This document shows, piece after piece, positions 52,533 to 60,922 of a stretch of DNA of 64,000 nucleotides. Numbering within the stretch: the first letter of the stretch is position 1; each line of letters begins with the position of its first letter. Both the position numbers and the translations under genes were made by a program. The stretch is from Prochlorococcus marinus str. MIT 0918 (GTDB taxonomy: Bacteria; Cyanobacteriota; Cyanobacteriia; PCC-6307; Cyanobiaceae), in assembly GCF_027359415.1 (NCBI RefSeq), contig NZ_CP114780.1, forward strand, positions 868,001 through 932,000. The letters are read 5' to 3'. The notes beneath the pieces are model-generated. The model saw only the letters and a list, made by a program, of their open reading frames with translations. It did no database searches and was not told where the DNA came from.

Positions 52533-53453
52533 ATGCAAAAAATGGAATCTAATTCTTCCCAAATGGACTATGTGCTACCGAATGAATTGGTAGATGGAAT
52601 GATTGCAGCTGGAGGTAAGAAATCTACTGTAAGCATTAAAAATCTAATGGTCAGAGGTTTTTATTCAGGAGCAATACTGGGTTTAGCAACTTGTTTGGCA
52701 ATTACAGTTGGGATTCAATCTGGCATGCCTTTCTTAGGTTCAGTTATTTTCCCATTTGGATTTGCCAGTATTGTTCTATTTGGTATGGAATTAGTAACTG
52801 GTAATTTTGCATTATTACCTATGGCGACTTGGGCAGGGAAGTCCTCATGGAGAAATACATTTAGAAATTGGACTTGGGTGTGGATAGGGAATTTTCTTGG
52901 AACATTTTTAGTAGCAGTTTTACTATCCATTAGTCTTACAAGTGGAGGTAATGTAGATCCTCTAGCGGCAGCTGAAGGAGGGAAGGGATGGGCTGTTGTA
53001 GCTGCAAAGATTATTGCTCTTAACAAAACAAATGTTCTTACCAAATATGAGGCTCTAGGTTCTACAGGATTTTTCCTCGCATTCTTAAGAGGCGTAATTG
53101 CAAACTGGCTTGTATGCCTTGGGGTAACAATGGCTCTTGTGAGCAAAAGTGTCCCAGGTAAACTTCTCGCTTGTTGGTTGCCAATTACAGCATTCCAAAC
53201 AATGGGAATGGAACACATAGTAGTCAATATGTTTTTACATACAGCTGGGCCACTAATGGGGTCTGGGATTCCATTCTACAAAGTTATTTTCTGGAACTTT
53301 TTACCTGTGACTTTGGGAAATGTTATTGGTGGGATGGTATTCATTGGAATGTTGTTTTACAGCACTCATCGCACAAAAATGTCTAATGTTTTGCCAACAG
53401 TTCATGATGAGAAATTAGAAAGAGAATTAGCTGCAGAGCTTGGTGCAAGATGA
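52533..53453 (+). CDS. focA: formate/nitrite transporter family channel (nitrite uptake)
   Basis: 306 residues with six transmembrane helices in the FNT aquaporin-like fold. FNT signatures are FYSGAILGLAT, FGMELVTGNF, NFLGTF and NWLVCLGV, with the pore His in GMEHIVVNMF. Linked to nirA, so nitrite import is the likely job in place of NrtP/NapA-type permeases. A second ATG at 52542 is an alternative start. The HEAT gene overlaps its stop by four bases. Confidence 0.93.
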   Translation: MQKMESNSSQMDYVLPNELVDGMIAAGGKKSTVSIKNLMVRGFYSGAILGLATCLAITVGIQSGMPFLGSVIFPFGFASIVLFGMELVTGNFALLPMATWAGKSSWRNTFRNWTWVWIGNFLGTFLVAVLLSISLTSGGNVDPLAAAEGGKGWAVVAAKIIALNKTNVLTKYEALGSTGFFLAFLRGVIANWLVCLGVTMALVSKSVPGKLLACWLPITAFQTMGMEHIVVNMFLHTAGPLMGSGIPFYKVIFWNFLPVTLGNVIGGMVFIGMLFYSTHRTKMSNVLPTVHDEKLERELAAELGAR

Positions 53454-54181
53454 TTAAAAGTTCACTGATTTGCAAAGAAGAAGTTCTACGAGAGAAAATT
53501 TATCTAACGAGAAAAAGCTCATCTCTTGACCCTTCATGGTTAGCTGATGCTTACTCCACTAGCCTTGCAGAAGATCTTCGCTATTCAATCTCAGAACGCC
53601 TAGGTTGGCTGGGAGAAAAAGGCTGGCAACACCTAAAAAGACTTATTGATCAAGAAGGTATTCAACCAGAATTCATTTATGCATCAGGGTTGTGCTATCA
53701 AACCGAAGCCAAAGATTGGTTATTTAGTCAACTCAATTGCAAAAATAAATTTCAAGTGGAAACTCTTCAGGCACTCAGTTGTTGGGGAGGCGATTTTTCA
53801 ATTCAACTATTAAAAAGTATCTTATCTGAAGAGTCTCAGGCTATTCGATTAGCAGGGTTGGAAATACTAAAGTTTAAAGCTCATCAAATCAACGATGAAT
53901 TGCTCATTGAGATTCTAAAAGAACCAATTAGCGACTTCCGTGAAGCAGTAGTTTTAAAAACTATTCGTATTCTTCAAAGAAGAGATGGAATAATAGTCTG
54001 TAATGAACTTGCAAAAATAGTGAAGCATAGCCATGAAAAAATTTCAGATGCAGCACTAATAGCATTAGGTTCTATTGCAAATACAAATAGCATTCAAGTC
54101 TTATTACAACTAAGCCAATCATTAGAAAATGGTCAAAAAAAAGAAATGACTTTAAAACAGCTATCTCAGCAATATAGATAA
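53450..54181 (+). CDS. HEAT-repeat protein of the nitrite operon
   Basis: 243 residues forming a helical-repeat solenoid of HEAT/PBS-lyase type (pairs such as QVETLQALSCWGGDFSIQLL, SQAIRLAGLEILKF, FREAVVLKTIRIL, SDAALIALGSIAN). Overlaps focA by ATGA, so it is translationally coupled. Such proteins act as chaperones or adaptors, and the position suggests assembly or regulation of NirA or FocA. Repeat R8 begins at its stop codon. Confidence 0.75.
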   Translation: MIKSSLICKEEVLREKIYLTRKSSSLDPSWLADAYSTSLAEDLRYSISERLGWLGEKGWQHLKRLIDQEGIQPEFIYASGLCYQTEAKDWLFSQLNCKNKFQVETLQALSCWGGDFSIQLLKSILSEESQAIRLAGLEILKFKAHQINDELLIEILKEPISDFREAVVLKTIRILQRRDGIIVCNELAKIVKHSHEKISDAALIALGSIANTNSIQVLLQLSQSLENGQKKEMTLKQLSQQYR

Positions 54182-54292
54182 AATAGAATAAAGAAATGAG
54201 GGTGAGAATATTAATCCATTCACACATTACAATATCGCTGAGATCCCATGGCATCACAGGAACTTAACTACTGGCTAATGAAGTATGAACTA
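54178..54292 (+). repeat. EVE-start repeat, copy R8
   Basis: AAATAGAATAAAGAAATGAGG and GTGAGAATATTAATCCATTC, a degenerate CACACATTACAATATCGCTG, then ATG 54248 encoding MASQELNYWLMKYEL. The leader begins exactly at the HEAT gene's stop, so the upstream part of the leader was replaced by cassette sequence. Confidence 0.9.
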
Positions 54293-54366
54293 GATGGTTG
54301 AAAATCAAGAAGGCATACGCAATATAGTTATAGCAATCTATTTCAGCTTTTAATAAAATAAATTTA

Positions 54367-54498
54367 TTACTTCTTTAGAAGTATTGGCATCATTTTCCCA
54401 CCACCTTGATCATCATCATCTTCAAATGAGAAAAAAATAACCACTATTGCAAAAATCGCTATAAATAATGAATAAGTGATAACTGCAAATTCACTCAT
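54367..54498 (-). CDS. 43-residue membrane protein with DDDDQGGGKMMP tail
   Basis: MSEFAVITYSLFIAIFAIVV, ending in FEDDDDQGGGKMMPILLKK. A single helix followed by the same acidic-Gly-Lys-Met motif as the protein at 35692-35865. Unknown, possibly thylakoid. Confidence 0.6.
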   Translation of the reverse strand: MSEFAVITYSLFIAIFAIVVIFFSFEDDDDQGGGKMMPILLKK

Positions 54499-54575
54499 TT
54501 GTTTTTATTTGGAATTTCGAAAGAGAATATCAGAATAAGAAAAAAGGAATGTATCTAATTTGACAACCACATTTT

Positions 54576-54800
54576 TTAGAGGGAGCTTACATTTGAGATA
54601 CGCTTACTCCTATACAATTCATGTATACCCTCTAACTGATTATAAACAGCAAGCAATTGAGAGCTGATATGATCAATATTTTCAATACCATTTAAGTCAA
54701 AAAGAATCCTTTCAATTCGATTCTTTGATTCCACTAAAATGTGGCATTGCCTCGTTCCTGATTCGTATAGCATTAATTTAACTGATAATTTTAAGAGCAT
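54576..54800 (-). CDS. 74-residue hypothetical protein
   Basis: From ATG 54800 (MLLKLSVKLMLYESGTRQC), continuing HILVESKNRIERILFDLNGI and a helical end. An ATG at 54824 is an alternative start. Soluble alpha/beta composition; no family recognised. Starts 16 bases after the stop of the Hli-like gene on the same strand. Confidence 0.5.
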   Translation of the reverse strand: MLLKLSVKLMLYESGTRQCHILVESKNRIERILFDLNGIENIDHISSQLLAVYNQLEGIHELYRSKRISNVSSL

Positions 54801-54816
54801 TTTTACGAAGTAAAGA

Positions 54817-54909
54817 CTATACAAATGAAGTCAATGTCATTATAATAACTCCAATCATAGCTAGTCTGCCATTAAGGATTTCGGCTTTCTTAAGATCACA
54901 GAAAGACAT
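54817..54909 (-). CDS. short Hli-like protein
   Basis: 30 residues: MSFCDLKKAEILNGRLAMIG, then VIIMTLTSFV. Contains the AEILNGRLAMIG chlorophyll-binding core but a very short C-terminal part without a GQI.PG motif, so it is a minimal or truncated Hli. The remaining gap to 55183 contains nothing recognised. Confidence 0.6.
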   Translation of the reverse strand: MSFCDLKKAEILNGRLAMIGVIIMTLTSFV

Positions 54910-55183
54910 ATCTCAGAAATTAAAAGTATTTGTTGATGAATAATATACTAACAAGAAAAAGAAAGTGTATGTATCTATTTATGCTTTTCTCAAAAAACAT
55001 CGATGCCAATTAAAATTACTATAATATTTAGTATTCCTCAATACATAATTACGATAAAATTCCCGTATTCAATCTAAATAAATTAGCATTTAAAAATAAA
55101 GACTATCAAAAAAACTTTTTGTCAAATTAGATACATCTATAAAACAATAAAGCTATAGCTTAATTTCAACCAAAATAATTACT

Positions 55184-55342
55184 ATGGCTATGGAAACCAA
55201 AAGTTTGAGACAACAGGATCTAATAAGAAAAGCAATTATTAAAGAATTTCAAAAATGCCATCCATCCGGAATTGCTGTTCAAAAGAAAGCTTATAAGCCT
55301 TCCTTAAAAGTCAATCAATCACACTACCAGACATCTCTTTAA
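55184..55342 (+). CDS. 52-residue basic protein
   Basis: MAMETKSLRQQDLIRKAIIK, then EFQKCHPSGIAVQKKAYKPS. Strongly basic and soluble. Its stop is three bases before the next small gene, so the two are likely co-transcribed with each other. Function unknown. Confidence 0.5.
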   Translation: MAMETKSLRQQDLIRKAIIKEFQKCHPSGIAVQKKAYKPSLKVNQSHYQTSL

Positions 55343-55345
55343 ACA

Positions 55346-55516
55346 ATGGATAATAATCAAGACTTTCATGGAACGAGCCCTGACCTTTACGAAGAGATAT
55401 TAGCTTACGAATCACTAGACCCATATGAAGGTCTTTTGAATCGCTCCAAGAGCACTAGAGCATATCTAAAAAACAGCGCTAAGGAAGTTTCACGCCAAGA
55501 GCATTCTAAATACTAA
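55346..55516 (+). CDS. 56-residue acidic/polar protein
   Basis: MDNNQDFHGTSPDLYEEILA, then YESLDPYEGLLNRSKSTRAY, ending QEHSKY. Tyr-rich and hydrophilic. Directly follows the basic microprotein (three-base gap), forming a basic/acidic pair; an interaction can only be guessed. Confidence 0.5.
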   Translation: MDNNQDFHGTSPDLYEEILAYESLDPYEGLLNRSKSTRAYLKNSAKEVSRQEHSKY

Positions 55517-55542
55517 TCTGCCTATTGTCGTGATTACAAAAT

Positions 55543-55560
55543 GAAAACGATTATCGTTCT
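55543..55560 (+). promoter_or_regulatory. Zur-like operator upstream of the CobW-like/phosphatase operon
   Basis: GAAAACGATTATCGTTCT, sharing AAAACGATTATCRTT with the inverse of 40657-40673 and lying 43-60 bases before the gene start, almost the same distance as at the other CobW gene. Confidence 0.7.
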
Positions 55561-55602
55561 TATCTTTTGATAAGGTCGACAATGTTTGGTCTTGCGTAAA
55601 AG

Positions 55603-56388
55603 ATGGGACAAAAATGGTTAATTTCAGGCTCGCCAGGGTGCGGGAAGACGACCTGGATACTTAACAAGATCCAAAGCAATCAAGGTGCTTGCGGATATTT
55701 ACGCCTAACTGAACAAGCCAACAATAATAAAGAAAAGTCACCTGAATCTCTAATTGATTACACATTCTTGAAAGATCAAGCTCCTCATCTACAAGACTTG
55801 TCGGACTGTTCTGATACCTCTATGTCACAACAGAAAGACTTCTTAATTTTGATTGAGCTTTCACAATCTCAATCACCTGAAAGCTTAGAACCAGCAGAGC
55901 TAAATCCTTACGTCAAGAGTCAACTTGAGGCTTTAGGGCTACAACCTGATAGGCAACTACACTTTGGTCGAGACTCAGAATTACCTAATAATGACACGTT
56001 GGTTTTCAAAAAACTTGAATCTTGGAGTCTCAACCTTGCCAAAAGAGTCTGGGATCCACAGAGCCTAAATACCTTTTGGTTTGAGCTCGTGAATGGAGCT
56101 TATGGAGATGTCTATAGAGCCAAGGCTCTCATGAACTTGCCCGATGGACAGTCTATTTTCTTCAATTGGATTGTGAGTCAAAAAGGGTCACAGTTTCTTC
56201 CACTAAAAACAGTTTCTCCCCCTAATGGCAGGCCTCAACGACCATCAGGGATTGTCATACAAGGGAAAGGACTTGATTGCATAAACATTCAGTCAACGAT
56301 CAACCTCTGCCTGCTAAACGATTCCTTACTCGAAATGCATCAAATGCCTCTTCGAGATCGACAACCAGAAGCCCTTCACGCAAGCTAA
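55603..56388 (+). CDS. CobW/COG0523-derived P-loop protein lacking the CxCC motif
   Basis: 261 residues. Walker A SGSPGCGKTTW (about 7-17) begins a shortened GTPase domain with little else conserved; neither CxCC nor NKxD is visible. The C-terminal part (FWFELVNGAYGDVYRAKALM, DGQSIFFNWIVSQKGSQF) resembles the CobW_C domain. Probably a degenerate relative of the zinc chaperone at 39227. It has the same type of operator upstream and is followed five bases later by a phosphatase-like gene. Confidence 0.75.
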   Translation: MGQKWLISGSPGCGKTTWILNKIQSNQGACGYLRLTEQANNNKEKSPESLIDYTFLKDQAPHLQDLSDCSDTSMSQQKDFLILIELSQSQSPESLEPAELNPYVKSQLEALGLQPDRQLHFGRDSELPNNDTLVFKKLESWSLNLAKRVWDPQSLNTFWFELVNGAYGDVYRAKALMNLPDGQSIFFNWIVSQKGSQFLPLKTVSPPNGRPQRPSGIVIQGKGLDCINIQSTINLCLLNDSLLEMHQMPLRDRQPEALHAS

Positions 56389-56393
56389 TCATC

Positions 56394-57209
56394 ATGAAAC
56401 ATGCAGTGATCTCCTGCCTACATGCCAACCTCGCTGCAGTGAAGGCGGTGTTAAATGATATTGATCAAAATGGAATTAGCGATATCACCTGTCTTGGTGA
56501 TCTAGTAGGCTATGGACCACAACCGAATGAAGTAGTAGATCTAGTACGAGAACGTGCTATTGCTAGCTGTCAAGGTTGCTGGGATGAAGATATTATTGAG
56601 GGTCTTAATGCATGCGAATGCAGCTACCCATCTCAACTAGCGGAAAAGCGTGGACATCTAGCTCATGAGTGGACAGCAGAACAATTAACAGATGTCAATA
56701 AAGATTTTCTAGCAAGTTTGCCAACATCAATACGTAGAGATCGCATCCTGTTTGTTCATGGCAGTCCCAATAGCCAACATGAGTATCTTCTACCTGACAT
56801 GAATGCATTTGCAGCACTTGAAAGAGTTGACAAAGCCGGAGCTGATACTTTGTTTTGCGGACACACTCATCAACCTTATGTACGTGAACTAAGAAATGGA
56901 TCAATTCGAGTGCGGCTACAAAACACGTCTAATAACAATGCAGAAGAAAAAGAAATAAATTTCCCGATGCGAAAAATCGTCAATGCAGGATCAGTCGGCG
57001 AGCCTCGTCATGGGAGCACTAATGCCACCTATGTAATCCATGATGATGTTACTGGTGAAGTTGAAATCAAAGAGGTAGCCTATGATATTAGGCAAACTTG
57101 CCAAGCCATTATTGATGCTGGATTGCCACCAATATTTGCATGGCGACTAAGCCATGGCTTTGAATTTGCTGAGCAAGCCGAAGATGCTAGTCATGTTTGC
57201 GAACGATGA
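56394..57209 (+). CDS. metallophosphoesterase-like protein with altered metal ligands
   Basis: 271 residues from ATG 56394 (MKHAVISCLHANLAAVKAVL). Overall YfcE/ApaH-like calcineurin fold: CLGDLVGYGP supplies GD, FVHGSPN the HG, and FCGHTHQPY the GHTH. The first ligand motif is CLH instead of DxH, and GNHD appears as GCWD. So an Asp is replaced by Cys and the Asn-His pair by Cys-Trp, consistent with a changed metal site. Coupled to the upstream CobW-like gene and overlapping the next gene by four bases. Confidence 0.8.
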   Translation: MKHAVISCLHANLAAVKAVLNDIDQNGISDITCLGDLVGYGPQPNEVVDLVRERAIASCQGCWDEDIIEGLNACECSYPSQLAEKRGHLAHEWTAEQLTDVNKDFLASLPTSIRRDRILFVHGSPNSQHEYLLPDMNAFAALERVDKAGADTLFCGHTHQPYVRELRNGSIRVRLQNTSNNNAEEKEINFPMRKIVNAGSVGEPRHGSTNATYVIHDDVTGEVEIKEVAYDIRQTCQAIIDAGLPPIFAWRLSHGFEFAEQAEDASHVCER

Positions 57210-57919
57210 TTGAGCGCTGGGCACTAGTGAGTGGTCTAAAAGGTGACCTAGAAACCTACGAGCTGATTCAAAGTGAATTAAAGAAAGCTCGCGGAGTTAC
57301 GGCCTTATTTGTCCTGGGAGATATGATCGGGCCAGAACGCAACTGTGATGCATTATTAAATCGACTACAAACCCCCCGACGTGATGAGTTACAACCTCAA
57401 TGCATATATGGCTGGTGGGAAGAGCAACTACTCGCAGAACAAGGATTACGTGGCGAGCAAAAGGCCGATGCCTTACGACTAAATCAAGGAGAAGAAGCAG
57501 TAACGGCCTTATTGAATGCTGTTGATAACTATCACCTCAAGTGGCTAGCATCACTTCAATTTGGCTTCATTGAATTAGACTGCGGCTTAATCCATGGAAG
57601 CTCCGCAGATGTAGGAGATAACCTTACACCTGAAACATCTCCGCTCATTCTTATTGATCGCCTCACTCGACTTGATGTAAATAGATTATTCACAGCACAC
57701 AGTACCAAACAATTTCATCTTGAACTCACAGGGGGAGGGCTCGATTCACAGGTAAAAGACCTGAATGGCGTAAATCAACATCAGCAGAAAGTATCTAAAC
57801 AAAGCATCATTGGAATTGGAGCAGGAGCGAATTACACCATCTATGACGTTGGTAGCGATAAAACACACTTTCTGACCGTTGGTGGTCAATACAATACAAA
57901 AGGAAAAGGTTTCGCATAA
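57206..57919 (+). CDS. degenerate metallophosphoesterase paralogue
   Basis: 237 residues from ATG 57206, overlapping the upstream stop (ATGA). It follows the same fold as its neighbour but has lost most catalytic residues: VSGLKGD for DxHGN, LFVLGDMIGP retained, YGWWEE for GNHD, LIHGSS retained, and FTAHST for GHTH. Likely a non-catalytic partner or regulatory subunit of the preceding protein. Confidence 0.72.
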   Translation: MIERWALVSGLKGDLETYELIQSELKKARGVTALFVLGDMIGPERNCDALLNRLQTPRRDELQPQCIYGWWEEQLLAEQGLRGEQKADALRLNQGEEAVTALLNAVDNYHLKWLASLQFGFIELDCGLIHGSSADVGDNLTPETSPLILIDRLTRLDVNRLFTAHSTKQFHLELTGGGLDSQVKDLNGVNQHQQKVSKQSIIGIGAGANYTIYDVGSDKTHFLTVGGQYNTKGKGFA

Positions 57920-57949
57920 CAAGCATTCTTAGAAGTAATTCTCATTTGA

Positions 57950-58115
57950 TTCAAATACTTATTAGATAGAGTAAAGAAATAGGGGTGAGAATGTTAAGCC
58001 ATCCACACATCGCAATATCGCTGACATCCCATGGCATCACAGGAACCTTGCTACTGGATAACGAAGAGTGAGCCAGTTCTCATACCAATGCATTCCAACG
58101 AAATGAGGACTGACC
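57950..58115 (+). repeat. EVE-start repeat, copy R9 (longer 3' similarity)
   Basis: Leader TTAGATAGAGTAAAGAAATAG, GGGTGAGAATGTTAAG, CCATCCACACATCGC, then ATG 58031 encoding MASQEPCYWITKSEPVLIPM. After the Glu-Pro codons it stays similar to R10 for about 50 bases (CATACCAA, CCAACGAAATGAGGACT), so R9 and R10 share a flanking segment. Confidence 0.9.
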
Positions 58116-58282
58116 ATACCAGAAAGAAATTAAGAGCTTAAAAAACAAAATTCGATGTTTGGTGCATAGATTATTTCGTCTGTAGCTACAGTGAATGCTT
58201 TCCGTCTTTTCTCTTTAATGATTCCTATTGGTTTAAAATCTATCATGAGTTGGTAAAATATCAAATATTATGCCAAGAAAGA

Positions 58283-58798
58283 ATGACTGCCTTGTTTTCC
58301 AAGATATGTGGTTCTTTAGCGGCAGGATTACTACTGGCCGATAGTCCAATTCAAATAAAATTTATAAATAATGCATCTACGTTAGACAACGCAATGCAAA
58401 CTTATTTTGCTAATCCTGCTGATCAAGCCTCATATAACAAAGCCTTAAAAGCAAGCTATGGAATCATTCAAGAGAATTCTAGAAATTCATTATGTTCAGT
58501 ACATGTTTTTGGTATAACTCAAATTTTACAAGGAATGCCGATTTTTATTAATGCATCAAACAAAAACATTCTAATGTTGAAGTCTTCGAAGGAAGAATCA
58601 ATTGCACAAACTGGTCTAGGCAGTTCAAAAAAATGGGATGAAATCATCTCAGCTTCTCAGATAGAGTTTCAAAAAGGGATGGCATTTAGAGGAGAGATGA
58701 TCGGAAATTACATGCAGATTGTTCATCAAAGCTGCAACGGGGGATTGTGGAGCAAGTTTACGCCTAATATAGGAAAGGCCTTGAAATTGGGAAGGTAA
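58283..58798 (+). CDS. secreted hypothetical protein
   Basis: 171 residues from ATG 58283 (MTALFSKICGSLAAGLLLAD), an export signal. An upstream start at 58250 adds eleven residues before the signal. The mature part has helices (NAMQTYFANPADQASYNKAL) and two Cys (NSLCSVHVFG, HQSCNGGLW). Its 3' end overlaps the convergent next gene by 35 bases. Function unknown. Confidence 0.6.
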   Translation: MTALFSKICGSLAAGLLLADSPIQIKFINNASTLDNAMQTYFANPADQASYNKALKASYGIIQENSRNSLCSVHVFGITQILQGMPIFINASNKNILMLKSSKEESIAQTGLGSSKKWDEIISASQIEFQKGMAFRGEMIGNYMQIVHQSCNGGLWSKFTPNIGKALKLGR

Positions 58799-59348
58799 GA
58801 CAACTTGATGGCATATAAAAATTACACCTCGCATTATAGCTGTATAAAGATGAATACCTTAAGTTGATAGCTATGTTATTTGAAGCATCAATAGCTTTCT
58901 TTTGATTAAATACTTCCATAGGGCGATTAGTCTCTGTACTCCAAGATAATCCTGTGATACTTGATAGATAAGCTGTAAACCTGTCTGATGGCTTTTTATT
59001 CTTAAATAATATTGACTTGTAAAGTGAAATGCCATCTTCATTTAGATAATTGATAGTGAAGATATATTCATGTGATGATTGAAAAAGAAAAACAGGGCTT
59101 ATCAGAGCTCTTCCTAAAGCAGTTCTTGAACCTTTACCGCCTCGCCTCCATGAAGTGATATTTCTGATTGGCGTTAATTTAATTTGACCTTTTTCGTCAA
59201 TTCGTAATGTTTGGGGATTAAGATAGACCTTACACTTCTTCTTACTAGGAAGACATATTGCATCAAACTTCTGCTCGCTCGATTCAGCATAAGATAGAGG
59301 AAGAAGCCCAATTAAAAGAACTGGGAGAGCAATTAATGTATTTCTCAT
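58764..59348 (-). CDS. secreted protein, Cys-pair family member 1
   Basis: 194 residues. Signal peptide MRNTLIALPVLLIGLLPLSYA. The mature start FDAICLPSKKKCKVYLNPQT has a Cys pair followed by alternating beta residues, like the proteins at 59456 and 60923 (C-x(5-9)-C-x-V). The rest is beta-rich (HEYIFTINYLNEDG) with a C-terminal Cys pair. A diverging family of exported proteins of unknown function. Confidence 0.6.
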   Translation of the reverse strand: MRNTLIALPVLLIGLLPLSYAESSEQKFDAICLPSKKKCKVYLNPQTLRIDEKGQIKLTPIRNITSWRRGGKGSRTALGRALISPVFLFQSSHEYIFTINYLNEDGISLYKSILFKNKKPSDRFTAYLSSITGLSWSTETNRPMEVFNQKKAIDASNNIAINLRYSSLYSYNARCNFYMPSSCLTFPISRPFLY

Positions 59349-59455
59349 AGACTGAATATTAAGTCAAAAGCTTTTAAAAAGTGCTATTATAACTGCAAAA
59401 GTTTGGATTGCCTTTTAATGAGATATTTAAATCTTACTAAAACTTAAAAAGACTT

Positions 59456-59899
59456 ATGAAAGGAAAGATTATTCTTTCATTTTGCTTTGCCATTTTTATG
59501 GCAATCAACCCTATCATAAATGGGCAATCAGCAAGAGCTTCCGAAAGATTCAATGATGTCTACTGTCAATCAGACTTTGAAGACAAAGATGTCTGTAATG
59601 TATCATTTCACCGAAAATTTCTATCCGCTAAATTGATAAAATCTGGGGTTAATATACGAATTCCCTATTCTTCAATCTATAGATGGTCTTATGAAAATTC
59701 TACTTTAAGAAAGCGCAAAGGAATATTTACTACTAGGTTAGAACATATCCATTTGTTCACTATATTACACCGTGATATTGATCTTGGGACTAGAGAAGTG
59801 TTAATAATTGATTTTGATAATATTGACTACGTACCACCTATGAAGTCATTACTAGACGACATCTTGCCGCAATCTGACTTCACGGATTCTCGTAATTAA
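59456..59899 (+). CDS. secreted protein, Cys-pair family member 2
   Basis: 147 residues. Signal MKGKIILSFCFAIFMAIN, Ala-Arg-Ala-Ser cleavage region, then YCQSDFEDKDVCNVSFHRKF, the family Cys pair, and IPYSSIYRWSYEN. Overlaps the convergent CsgG-like gene by 20 bases. Confidence 0.6.
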   Translation: MKGKIILSFCFAIFMAINPIINGQSARASERFNDVYCQSDFEDKDVCNVSFHRKFLSAKLIKSGVNIRIPYSSIYRWSYENSTLRKRKGIFTTRLEHIHLFTILHRDIDLGTREVLIIDFDNIDYVPPMKSLLDDILPQSDFTDSRN

Positions 59900-60788
59900 T
59901 TTTAGCGTCAATAAAGTCTACCATTTTATCAATGGTGTCATATATTGCGATTTTTAATTTACTCTCATTGCAGATATCTTTGTTTTTAATATCCGACTCG
60001 CATGAAAAGGCTGATTCATCAGAAAATACCCGAGAACCAACTACATTATCGATCCGAACTGCACGTTCTTTAGTTACATCTACTGATCTCCCATTAAATG
60101 TTCTGCTAGCCAAGAAGTCCTGTTCAGCAATGCTGATTATGTCAATTTTAATTGACACATCTCCATACACGTTAAGTTGAGTTTTATCAGAGCTGCAGCC
60201 AAGTACAGGTAGACATCTTCCTTTCTTTGTGTCAACCCTTGAAGACGTAAGGAGTTTCAATACAACTGGTCTCACAATATAATCAGCTTTTAATTTTTCT
60301 CCTGCACTTATCATTTCAGTGATATAAAGATCACTTGTTAGGTCTTGCTTCATCCCTGGCGCTATCATAAAGGCATATGGAGAACTAGACTGTGTTGTAT
60401 TAGATAAGCCATAAACTTCTTGTTCAAGTGCTTTGCTCACTTTAAACCAAGGGACAGTCTTAACTCCTGTATTGCGCAAGGCCTGGTTTAATATTTCTGT
60501 AGAGAAATCTTTAAATGCCTCCCCCTGCATCCCTTTATGGCCAGACTTGTCTACTACAGGCATCAAAATTATTGGGCGGATTCTATTGATCTTGTTACCG
60601 CGAGGGATTCTAGTAATAGGAGGTGTTGAGGGCGAGGAGTTTTTTCTTTGTTTTATACAGTAATCACTTTTTCGCCACGTTGGAGACTCACAATCAATCT
60701 CAACACTTCTAGAATAATTAATATCAACTGCAAAACATGAAGACAGAAGCGTTGTAATGATTATGGATTTCCTAAAAATATGATTCAT
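59880..60788 (-). CDS. secreted CsgG/LpoB-like protein
   Basis: 302 residues. Signal peptide MNHIFRKSIIITTLLSSCF. After a Pro/Arg-rich linker comes RPIILMPVVDKSG, FSTEILNQALRNTGVKTVPW, FKVSKALEQEVYG. This fits the start of CsgG/curli-assembly and LpoB-like alpha/beta domains (Ala/Leu-Pro-Phe/Val-x-Asp, then a helix, then Val-x-Glu-Arg). A middle beta region (DYIVRPVVLKLL, VYGDVSIKIDIIS) agrees. No lipobox Cys is clear. Envelope role inferred. Confidence 0.6.
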   Translation of the reverse strand: MNHIFRKSIIITTLLSSCFAVDINYSRSVEIDCESPTWRKSDYCIKQRKNSSPSTPPITRIPRGNKINRIRPIILMPVVDKSGHKGMQGEAFKDFSTEILNQALRNTGVKTVPWFKVSKALEQEVYGLSNTTQSSSPYAFMIAPGMKQDLTSDLYITEMISAGEKLKADYIVRPVVLKLLTSSRVDTKKGRCLPVLGCSSDKTQLNVYGDVSIKIDIISIAEQDFLASRTFNGRSVDVTKERAVRIDNVVGSRVFSDESAFSCESDIKNKDICNESKLKIAIYDTIDKMVDFIDAKINYENP

Positions 60789-60922
60789 TTTCTCAATGGA
60801 AGAATTAGGTTTTGTATATTTATCCTTATTGCAATTAGAGATTTTTTCTTCACTGCAACTAATTGCATCATCTTATTTGATAAATGTTATCATAATAGTA
60901 TATAGATAGGAAGAGGGTAATA

